Part shown: positions 5,863 through 10,807 of the stretch, one piece after another | How positions within the stretch are numbered: the first letter of the stretch is position 1 | Layout: each line of letters opens with the position of its first letter | Assembly: GCA_947303825.1 (NCBI GenBank) | Contig: CAMYZK010000051.1 | Coordinates: forward strand, 1-10,807 | Length of the DNA stretch: 10,807 nucleotides | Direction: 5' to 3' | Origin: an uncultured Prevotella sp. | GTDB taxonomy: Bacteria; Bacteroidota; Bacteroidia; Bacteroidales; Bacteroidaceae | The notes under the pieces: generated by a model | What the model was told of the DNA's origin: nothing | Databases searched by the model: none | Seen by the model: the letters and a program-made list of their open reading frames with translations, nothing else | Translations under genes and position numbers: made by a program

Positions 5863-6999
5863 ATGGAGTTTAAGAAATTACAAGAAGTAATGAGATTAAG
5901 GGCAACGCTATTGTTTGGCATGCTCTTCTTTGCTTTTTCCACATTCCTTTCATCAGCGTCTGCCCAGACGCAACTAACCAGTTACCGTCCGGGGGTAACA
6001 CCCGAGGGGGCCGTATATTATTTGCCAAAGACTGCGCTGAGGGTGAGTGTGCTTGTTGAAAAAGCCACCTTCAAGCCAGGCGACTTTGCCCCATACGCCC
6101 CAAAATACCTGCGTATGGCAGACGCTCGTCAGCAGCCCTCGACAACATACCGCGTGTTGAGTGTAAGACAAGTAGCCATGCCGGTGCCCGACACGTCAAA
6201 GGTATATGCCGTCAAGTTTGATGCTCGCACTGTCGCCTCGCGAATGACGCTGTCGAAGGATGGACGTCTGCTGGCCATCAACGTAGACAAAGCTGCCGAT
6301 GTTGAGATGCCGGCACCTTTTGTCGCTGCCCAAAAGAAGGAACAGGTTAATGCGCGCCAGTTTTTGAGCGAGGAGATTCTTTCATGTGGCAGCACGGCAA
6401 AGATGGCCGAGCTGACGGCACATGAGATATATGACCTGCGCGAGAACCGGACACTGCTCATAAAGGGTCAGGCCGACTTCATGCCTAAGGACGGCACACA
6501 GCTCCAGCTCATGTTGGGTGAGCTTGATACTCAGGACAAGGCGCTCACATCGCTGTTTATTGGCACTACTCAGCGCGATACCACCGAACATGTTTTGTGG
6601 GTGACACCCGATGGTGCTTTTCCTCGTCAGGTGCTCTTCCGACTGTCGCAGGTTCATGGGCTTACCGATGCCGACGACCTGTCGGGTGCTCCCTATTACA
6701 TCAGCATTGACGACCTCTCACAGCTACCCGCTGTCGAAGAGGCTCCTAAGAAGAAGGGGTTGGGCGGTCTGCTGCAGAAGAATTACGATGCAGGCATTTA
6801 CGTTAACATACCTGGCCGGATGCGCAGCACCATCTACGAGGGTATCACACCCCTTGTCTCCGAGGAGTTTGCCGCTCCGCAGCTAGGCTATACACAGCTG
6901 CTCAGCGGCAGCCTGTTCAACAAGCGTTACACCACGCGCCTGTTGCTCAACCCGCTTACCGGTGCCATGGAACGCTTGGATGCCGACCAGCCGAAGTGA
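5863..6999 (+). CDS. DUF4831 family secreted protein
   Basis: The product has a type I signal peptide: hydrophobic residues 14-29, then S-S-A-S-A with likely cleavage A34/Q35. It is therefore exported to the periplasm or outer membrane. The mature part opens T-S-Y-R-P-G-V-T-P-E-G-A-V-Y-Y-L-P-K-T-A-L-R-V-S-V and continues with P-G-D-F-A-P-Y-A-P-K-Y-L-R, the hallmark of DUF4831, a Bacteroidetes family of unknown function. There is no catalytic motif that I recognise. The 378-residue length is near the family norm. ATG 5890 (M10) is an attractive alternative start: MRLRATLLF makes a normal n-region, whereas codons 1-9 are built from DNA resembling the adjacent AGTTAAG array. It may be co-transcribed with dgt, though 90 nt with a repeat array separates them. 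It converges on the Crp-type gene. Confidence 0.85.
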   Translation: MEFKKLQEVMRLRATLLFGMLFFAFSTFLSSASAQTQLTSYRPGVTPEGAVYYLPKTALRVSVLVEKATFKPGDFAPYAPKYLRMADARQQPSTTYRVLSVRQVAMPVPDTSKVYAVKFDARTVASRMTLSKDGRLLAINVDKAADVEMPAPFVAAQKKEQVNARQFLSEEILSCGSTAKMAELTAHEIYDLRENRTLLIKGQADFMPKDGTQLQLMLGELDTQDKALTSLFIGTTQRDTTEHVLWVTPDGAFPRQVLFRLSQVHGLTDADDLSGAPYYISIDDLSQLPAVEEAPKKKGLGGLLQKNYDAGIYVNIPGRMRSTIYEGITPLVSEEFAAPQLGYTQLLSGSLFNKRYTTRLLLNPLTGAMERLDADQPK

Positions 7000-7022
7000 G
7001 TTAGGAGTTCAACTCTCAACTA
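6999..7022. repeat. Inverted heptamers filling the gap between two convergent stops
   Basis: The gap between two convergent genes is only 20 nt and consists of the repeat. AGTTAGG and AGTT (6999-7009) run rightward from the A of the DUF4831 stop TGA. AGTTGAG and AGTTG (7021-7010) run leftward from the AG of the regulator's stop TAG. The halves pair (GTTAGGAGTT with AACTCTCAAC, one mismatch and one wobble), so the DNA is also a hairpin and could act as a two-way terminator, though it has no T run. Confidence 0.65.
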
Positions 7023-7718
7023 ACATAAGTGTTGTATCAGTCTTTCCAGCGATGGTATCTCTATCATGCCACGGTGCAGGGTCAGCATACCATTGTCTTG
7101 CATGCTGTTTAGCATGTGCGACACGTCGAGGCGGCTTGATCCCAGCTCTGTGGCAAGACGTGTCATCAGTATCCGTAGCTCTTTGTAGCCGGCAGGGTAG
7201 ACAGCACGGGCTGCAAGGAAACGTATGAAGCGCTCGGCCAGCGAGCCAGGAGCCCTGCGCCATTGCTGCAAGGTGCTTTTCTGTGCCTGGGTAGACAGTA
7301 TGTTTAGGAGGTTGAGGCGAATAATGAGGAACTCATTCAACAGCCTTAGCACCTCGTCTTTGTGCAGGGTTATGAATTGACACTCCGTAAGCGTCTTCCA
7401 TGTAGCTGTATATCGTGGGGTGGCCCCGAAGAGGGCTTCCGGCTGTATCATCCAGGGTGCCGACAGCCGCTCAGACAGTGAATATCCCCCGTCGGCACTG
7501 CGAGTGGTAAGTTCCAGGCTGCCGCTTATGAGGAAATCGAGTTCGTGGCAGGGAGTTCCCTCCGAGGCCAGTGTGCGCCCCGCAGGAATCTTGGAGAACA
7601 AGAACTTCGTGTTTCCTGCCAGTTGCAGCAGCTCACCACGGCTCAGTCCCTGAAAGAAGACAAACTGTAGCAGGTGGTCGTATATCTTCAAGTCATAGCT
7701 GGTGGGTGATGGTTGCAT
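7020..7718 (-). CDS. Crp/Fnr family transcriptional regulator
   Basis: The 232-residue product has the two-domain plan of the family. An N-terminal cupin-like sensor domain spans about residues 20-120 (I-P-A-G-R-T-L-A-S-E-G-T-P-C-H-E-L-D-F-L-I-S-G-S-L-E-L is the diagnostic part). A dimerisation helix spans about 122-150. A C-terminal winged helix-turn-helix spans about 160-220 (R-L-A-T-E-L-G-S-S-R-L-D-V-S-H-M-L-N-S-M-Q-D-N-G, recognition helix about 195-208). The cAMP pocket motif F-G-E-(x)-A-L is not kept: the region reads P-E-A-L-F-G-A-T-P-R-Y-T-A-T. cAMP sensing is therefore doubtful. No cysteine cluster for an Fe-S centre is present, so FNR-type oxygen sensing is unlikely. The ligand and targets are unknown. 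It follows apbE by 19 nt on the same strand and is probably co-transcribed. Confidence 0.9.
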   Translation of the reverse strand: MQPSPTSYDLKIYDHLLQFVFFQGLSRGELLQLAGNTKFLFSKIPAGRTLASEGTPCHELDFLISGSLELTTRSADGGYSLSERLSAPWMIQPEALFGATPRYTATWKTLTECQFITLHKDEVLRLLNEFLIIRLNLLNILSTQAQKSTLQQWRRAPGSLAERFIRFLAARAVYPAGYKELRILMTRLATELGSSRLDVSHMLNSMQDNGMLTLHRGMIEIPSLERLIQHLC

Positions 7719-7737
7719 GCCTGCTCTAAGTTTATTG

Positions 7738-8718
7738 TTACGGTTCTTCTATACTTAGTCCCGGCGACTGCCAAACGCAGAGTGACCCCTCCTTGTTGGT
7801 ATAGATAAGGTATGCCTTCAGCTCCTTATGCCTGTCGAGCAGGGCCTTGGCTTTGTCCAGCCCCATCACCATAAACGAGGTGGCGTAGGCATCGGCCACG
7901 GCGCAGGTGGGGGCGAAGACCGTAGCCGAGAGAAGCTCGTGTTGCACGGGGTAGCCTGTCCTAGGGTCGATGGTATGGGCATACTTGCGCCCTCCTTTGT
8001 AATAGAAGTTGCGGTAGTTGCCGCTGGTGGCCATGGCCGAGTTGTCGACAGTCACCACTGCCTGCAGCGATGCGTCGGAAGGGACATTGCCCTCCTTGGG
8101 TGTGCTTACTCCAATGTGCCATTTCTCGCCTTTGGGGTTCACGCCGCTGGTAACCACCTCGCCTCCTATCTCTACCATGAAGTTTTTCACGCCATTCTCC
8201 TTCATCACTCTTGCTGCGATGTCGCAGCCATAACCCTTGGCAATGGCACTGAAGTCCAGCTGTGACCGTATCTTCAGCAGACTGTCTACCTGTTCCTGAG
8301 TGGGCAGGCTGTCGTTCTTGAAACCGAAGCCCCATGCATTGACCAGCGGTGCCACAGTGATGTCGAAGGCTCCTTCGGTGTCGCCGTTTACCGTCTGTGC
8401 CAGGTCGTAGACCTCCTTGAACATCTCGCTGCGCACAGGGTTCTCGCCACGGTTGATGGCGGCTACCGTACTCTTCTCGTTGAACATAGAGAACTCGGCG
8501 TCTACACTCTCCAGGGCTCTTACCACCTGCTCATGCAGGTCGCTATTCGACTGGTAGGTTATGTTGTATACAGTGCCGAAGATGAACCCCTCGTTGTGCA
8601 GGTAGGGAGTCTCTGTGCCGCTGCCCGTCTCAGCATGGCGCTGCCGTGCTATGTAGAAGGTGCCGAGCACCAGCAGCACCAGTAGCGGAAATTTCCAATA
8701 TAGCGATTTTCCTTTCAT
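7738..8718 (-). CDS. apbE: FAD:protein FMN transferase (ApbE family)
   Basis: ApbE enzymes use FAD to attach FMN covalently to a threonine or serine of target proteins such as subunits of the Na+-pumping NQR and RNF complexes, acting on the outer face of the inner membrane. The 326-residue product has an N-terminal hydrophobic segment (about residues 9-23). It lacks a lipobox cysteine, so it is a membrane anchor or uncleaved signal rather than a lipoprotein. The catalytic domain shows G-A-F-D-I-T-V-A-P-L-V-N-A-W-G-F-G (117-132), the FAD-site D-F-S-A-I-A-K-G-Y-G-C-D (155-166), E-I-G-G-E-V (183-188), H-T-I-D-P-R-T-G (248-255) and the metal-binding A-D-A-Y-A-T with D276 and T280. No nqr or rnf genes are in the window. 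The Crp-type gene follows 19 nt downstream. Confidence 0.96.
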   Translation of the reverse strand: MKGKSLYWKFPLLVLLVLGTFYIARQRHAETGSGTETPYLHNEGFIFGTVYNITYQSNSDLHEQVVRALESVDAEFSMFNEKSTVAAINRGENPVRSEMFKEVYDLAQTVNGDTEGAFDITVAPLVNAWGFGFKNDSLPTQEQVDSLLKIRSQLDFSAIAKGYGCDIAARVMKENGVKNFMVEIGGEVVTSGVNPKGEKWHIGVSTPKEGNVPSDASLQAVVTVDNSAMATSGNYRNFYYKGGRKYAHTIDPRTGYPVQHELLSATVFAPTCAVADAYATSFMVMGLDKAKALLDRHKELKAYLIYTNKEGSLCVWQSPGLSIEEP

Positions 8719-8730
8719 TGCTTCTTATTA

Positions 8731-8778
8731 GATGAAAGATTTCTTCAGATGAAAGATGATAGATAAAAGATGAAAGAT
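8731..8778. repeat. GATGAAA-type tandem repeat upstream of apbE
   Basis: GATGAAAGAT occurs exactly at 8731-8740, 8748-8757 and 8769-8778. Between 8748 and 8775 the units GATGAAA, GATGATA, GATAAAA and GATGAAA run with period seven. It lies 12 nt upstream of the apbE start codon. Unlike the AGTTAAG arrays, its purine-rich strand is antisense to the neighbouring genes. It may therefore be a different repeat class sitting in the apbE leader. Confidence 0.55.
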
Positions 8779-8790
8779 ATGATTACCCTC

Positions 8791-8862
8791 CTGCGGTAGC
8801 CTCTCGGCTTTGCCGCTTTTACCTCTCGGCTCTGCCGCTTGCTACCAGCGGGACGCAAGAAA
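8791..8862. repeat. Dispersed palindromic repeat, copy B, with half copy
   Basis: 8825-8862 is the second copy of the 38-bp element at 512-549 (32/38 identical). A half copy lies just left at 8803-8818 (CTCGGCTTTGCCGCTT). The outer arms GCGGTAGC (8793-8800) and GCTACC-A-GC (8841-8849) are complementary apart from one bulged A. Together they can enclose the two CGGC/GCCG mini-hairpins in a branched fold. The arm TGCGGTAGC is identical to the arms of the rpsO-speA palindromes. Confidence 0.65.
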
Positions 8863-8891
8863 GCATAGCGACTAAAAGAAATTCTTAACTT

Positions 8892-8941
8892 TTAACAAGG
8901 GCTTTACCCCTGCCTGTAGTCTGTCGCCCTTTCAGGGCTTA
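8892..8941. repeat. Two-hairpin 50-bp repeat, copy D1
   Basis: This is 44/50 identical to 10253-10302. It carries a first hairpin around GGG-cttta-CCC, a conserved core TGCCTGTAGTCTGTC and a second hairpin GCCCT-ttc-AGGGC (8926-8938). It lies between DUF6048 and apbE, next to a heptamer array. Confidence 0.75.
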
Positions 8942-8956
8942 TCGCGATAGCAAATT

Positions 8957-8984
8957 CTTAACTCTTAACTCTTAACTCTTCACT
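8957..8984 (-). repeat. Heptamer array after the DUF6048 gene
   Basis: On the mRNA strand of the leftward genes this is AGTGAAG followed by three AGTTAAG, with exact period seven. It starts one base after the DUF6048 stop codon. The sense strand is G/A-rich and each unit holds TAA or TGA. Confidence 0.75.
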
Positions 8985-8985
8985 C

Positions 8986-9654
8986 CTACAAGTCTATCGT
9001 TGCATTGAACGAGTATCCCAGGCGTGAGCTCTCCTGAATGCCATAGCCAGGCACGTACCATGTCTTTTGCATCAGACCGTCGTTGTGGGCTATCCGCTTG
9101 CGGTATCTCACCGACCATCCCAGATGCAGCGGCCCTGCCACCTTCGCGTCAATGCCGAAGAGCACCTCCACCCAGTGCTGGTGGCACCTCTCGTCTTTCA
9201 CACCGTAGCTGGTGTTCCAAAGCCAAACTGGGTCGTTGAATGGTCTGCAGTCTATGTCTACATTATAAGAGGTGAAGGCGTATCTCAGTCCGGCAAAGAC
9301 TCTGTTGCCAGTATGCTTCTTCTTCATCAGGTTTACGTCGGCTCCCAACCTGAAGTATGGCGCCTTGGTGTGGTATGATATACCCGTCACCTCGTCGTCC
9401 TTATGGCTGGCGCGCCCTATTCCTATCTCCAGGGTAGGGAAGTACTGGTCGTGCAGGTTCACCCTGGCTATAGCCTCCAGCTGTCCGTAGTCGCTCAGGG
9501 CCAGCTGTGCTGCTCCTGCAACGTCTAGTCCCACAGACACTCCCCTGAACATGGGAATGCTGTCGCGTTCCAGTTTCAGGAATCCCTGTGCAGCGGCGTT
9601 GTTAGCGCAGCATGCCGCCAAAATAAATGCGCAGATGAGTCTTATTCTGGTCAT
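8986..9654 (-). CDS. DUF6048 family secreted protein, probable outer-membrane beta-barrel
   Basis: The 222-residue product has a type I signal peptide (basic MTRIR, hydrophobic residues 6-17, A-A-A cleaved before Q23). The mature part shows the alternating pattern of outer-membrane beta strands: F-R-G-V-S-V-G-L-D-V-A-G, L-E-A-I-A-R-V-N-L, F-P-T-L-E-I-G-I-G-R-A, Y-F-R-L-G-A-D-V-N-L, V-F-A-G-L-R-Y-A-F, L-H-L-G-W-S-V-R-Y-R, ending with a strand-like L-G-Y-S-F-N-A-T-I-D-L. I assign it to DUF6048, a Bacteroidetes family of unknown function, from memory of the family and its pairing with DUF6452. Its first 53 nt overlap the end of the DUF6452 gene in another frame, and the overlap encodes the signal peptide, so translation is probably coupled. 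A function in the envelope is inferred only. Confidence 0.85.
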   Translation of the reverse strand: MTRIRLICAFILAACCANNAAAQGFLKLERDSIPMFRGVSVGLDVAGAAQLALSDYGQLEAIARVNLHDQYFPTLEIGIGRASHKDDEVTGISYHTKAPYFRLGADVNLMKKKHTGNRVFAGLRYAFTSYNVDIDCRPFNDPVWLWNTSYGVKDERCHQHWVEVLFGIDAKVAGPLHLGWSVRYRKRIAHNDGLMQKTWYVPGYGIQESSRLGYSFNATIDL

Positions 9655-10132
9655 AGTCCACCATTGGGTTTTCTATTGTTACGCTGTCTATACCGTAGTG
9701 AGTGCATCTGGTGGCTGTCAGCCTGTGGAAGAAGTGGGGGCTGCAGTCCACGCTCTCAAAGTGTGGTATGTCCTCTTTCTTCAGTAGCAGGGTGTCCAGG
9801 GTCCAGATGTTGTCTTTATCGTGTATGATGAAGAGCAGCGTGTCTTCGGGGTTGGAGTAGCTTATGGGCAGCTGGAAGGCCGTTGCGTCTACCAGGCTGT
9901 TGAGCAGGGTGTCTTTGCCGTCTATGCGTTTTGTAATAACCCACAGTGTGTCGTTGAGCGTGGTGCTACCGTCGGCATTGTACACGGCATATTGCGTGGT
10001 GACGCTGTTCTGTACCGGGCAGTCGATGCTCGAGCATGAGGCTATGATAAACAGTGAGCACTGCACCATGAAGAATGCTGCTGTCAGCATTCCTGTCCTC
10101 TTCAACATGTATGTCTTTCCACTTCTCATCAT
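9602..10132 (-). CDS. DUF6452 family lipoprotein
   Basis: The 176-residue product has a long N-terminus (MMRSGKTYMLKRTG) followed by a hydrophobic segment (residues 15-32) and the lipobox I-A-S-C with the lipidated cysteine at residue 33. Start codons at residues 9 and 15 would also leave a signal sequence, and M9 (LKRTG next) is the most typical alternative. The mature protein has C-S-S-I-D-C-P, D-T-L-W-V-I, L-P-I-S-Y-S-N-P-E-D-T-L-L-F and H-F-E-S-V-D-C-S-P-H-F-F-H-R-L, which mark DUF6452, a Bacteroidetes family without known activity. A conserved cysteine in the D-C-S-P motif could pair with the early cysteine. It overlaps DUF6048 by 53 nt. The pair probably works together in the outer membrane, which is an inference from gene linkage. 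Confidence 0.85.
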   Translation of the reverse strand: MMRSGKTYMLKRTGMLTAAFFMVQCSLFIIASCSSIDCPVQNSVTTQYAVYNADGSTTLNDTLWVITKRIDGKDTLLNSLVDATAFQLPISYSNPEDTLLFIIHDKDNIWTLDTLLLKKEDIPHFESVDCSPHFFHRLTATRCTHYGIDSVTIENPMVDYDQNKTHLRIYFGGMLR

Positions 10133-10180
10133 ACATTCCCCTTATTCTTAAACAAAAGTCTCTCCGCTTGGCTCGTCCTA

Positions 10181-10253
10181 GCGATCGGCTTCGCCGCTTT
10201 CTTGCGCTCCGTGGGTGCTCAGGTGCTTCGCAGAGTTCTCCGCAAAGAACTCT
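10181..10253. repeat. Palindrome module C and adjoining hairpin
   Basis: CGGC-ttc-GCCG (10186-10196) is followed by CTTTCTTGCG, which is the inverted tail of the 38-bp element at 512 and 8825, so this is a rearranged or partial member of that family. Further right, AGAGTTCT (10232-10239) pairs with AGAACTCT (10246-10253) over CCGCAA, an 8-bp hairpin that abuts the D2 module. All lie between the glycosyltransferase and DUF6452 genes. Confidence 0.5.
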
Positions 10254-10302
10254 TAACAGGGGCTCCACCCCTGCCTGTAGTCTGTCGCCCCGTCGGGGCT
10301 TA
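10253..10302. repeat. Two-hairpin 50-bp repeat, copy D2
   Basis: Second copy of the element at 8892-8941. Its first hairpin is perfect here (CAGGGG with CCCCTG over CTCCA) and its second is GCCCC-gtc-GGGGC (10287-10299). The base pair T-A of copy D1 is C-G here, a compensatory change that supports a folded form. Confidence 0.75.
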
Positions 10303-10340
10303 ACTCTCAACTCTTAATTCTTAACTCTCAACTCCTAACT
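10299..10340 (-). repeat. Heptamer array crossing the glycosyltransferase stop
   Basis: Six units with exact period seven on the mRNA strand: AGTTAGG, AGTTGAG, AGTTAAG, AATTAAG, AGTTGAG, AGTTAAG. The right half lies inside the glycosyltransferase reading frame and encodes its last residues and stop codon. The left half runs into the D2 module. Every unit contains TAA, TAG or TGA on this strand. Confidence 0.8.
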
Positions 10341-10807
10341 CCTCCTCTATCTTGTAGTCGTTGCGGTTGGGTGACGAGCGGCTCACCAGGTCGGCCACAA
10401 ACCCGGCCAGGAACAGCTGTGTGCCCAGAATCATCATGGTCAAGGCGAGGTAGAAGAACGGGGAGTCTGTAATCCATATCCGTCCCATGAGCTTGCTCAC
10501 ACAGAGTATGACTATAGCGATGAAACCGACGAAAAACATCAGTGAGCCTAGGAATCCGAATACATGCATGGGCTTCTTGCCGAAGGTGCTGAGGAACCAC
10601 AGCGTGAGCAGATCCAGGTAGCCGTTTACGAAGCGGTTCCAGCCCATAAACTTCGATGTGCCGTACTTGCGTGCCTGGTGGTGCACCACCTTCTCGCCTA
10701 TCTTGTCGAAACCGGCGTTCTTGGCCAGATAGGGGATGTAGCGGTGCATCTCTCCATACACCTCGATGTTTTTCACCACGTCGCGGCGGTATGCCTTCAG
10801 TCCGCAG
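10321..10807 (-). CDS. Glycosyltransferase family 2, dolichol-phosphate mannose synthase-like, C-terminal part
   Basis: Only the C-terminal part (about 161 codons) is in the window; the N-terminal catalytic GT-A domain with its DxD motif lies beyond the right edge. The visible start reads C-G-L-K-A-Y-R-R-D, the region after the active site in DPM1/GtrB-like enzymes, then Y-G-E-M-H-R-Y-I-P and F-D-K-I-G-E-K-V-V-H-H-Q-A-R-K-Y-G-T-S-K-F. Two membrane helices follow (around PMHVFGFLGSLMFFVGF and SPFFYLALTMMILGTQLFL), then a short basic/acidic cytoplasmic tail. Such enzymes load a sugar onto a polyprenyl phosphate at the inner membrane for glycan or envelope polymer synthesis; the sugar is unknown here. 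The final residues L-G-V-E-S and the stop codon are encoded by the AGTTAAG-type repeat array, so the tail end is probably not functional sequence. Confidence 0.88.
   Translation of the reverse strand, partial: CGLKAYRRDVVKNIEVYGEMHRYIPYLAKNAGFDKIGEKVVHHQARKYGTSKFMGWNRFVNGYLDLLTLWFLSTFGKKPMHVFGFLGSLMFFVGFIAIVILCVSKLMGRIWITDSPFFYLALTMMILGTQLFLAGFVADLVSRSSPNRNDYKIEEELGVES

Overview
The window reads as ordinary chromosome from a Bacteroidales bacterium, most likely a Prevotella/Segatella relative with about half G+C in its genes. The evidence is the protein families (DUF4831, DUF6048 and DUF6452 are Bacteroidetes families), Bacteroidetes-type promoters (-7 box TAnnTTTG, once with a TTTG -33 box at the 19-nt spacing) and the lack of strong Shine-Dalgarno sequences. 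No phage, transposase, CRISPR array, rRNA or tRNA gene was found. Species was not determined.

Layout. Positions 1-930 hold no convincing protein gene. They contain a GC-rich extragenic palindrome at the left edge, a leftward promoter box, an A10T9 tract, a stretch that can fold into several nested stems (about 209-420, a candidate structured RNA), one copy of a dispersed palindromic repeat, and two terminator-like hairpins. A good promoter at 829-859 then drives a lipoprotein of unknown function (931-1713). rpsO (ribosomal protein S15, 1949-2218) follows, with its own promoter, a roughly 105-nt leader and a strong terminator. speA (arginine decarboxylase, minus strand) converges on rpsO and diverges from dgt (HD-domain dNTP triphosphohydrolase). 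In the 146-bp speA/dgt spacer each gene has a TAnnTTTG box almost touching its ATG, so both mRNAs may be leaderless or nearly so. A secreted DUF4831 protein follows dgt. The right half is a leftward series: a glycosyltransferase cut by the window edge, the overlapping pair DUF6452 lipoprotein and DUF6048 secreted protein, apbE (FAD:protein FMN transferase), and a Crp/Fnr-type regulator 19 nt downstream of apbE.

The genes are mostly housekeeping or envelope genes of recognisable families. The unusual material is in the spacers. A seven-base repeat family (AGTTAAG and variants) sits just downstream of, or across, the stop codons of most genes. It always has the same strand polarity relative to the gene, and every variant seen keeps a stop triplet on the sense strand. 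Two spacers (8719-8985 and 10133-10320) share the same ordered set of modules: heptamer array, then a 50-bp two-hairpin module that is 44/50 identical with one compensatory base-pair change, then a CGGC/GCCG palindrome module. A further palindromic pair lies between rpsO and speA. I know of no description of the heptamer pattern, but I could not search for one.
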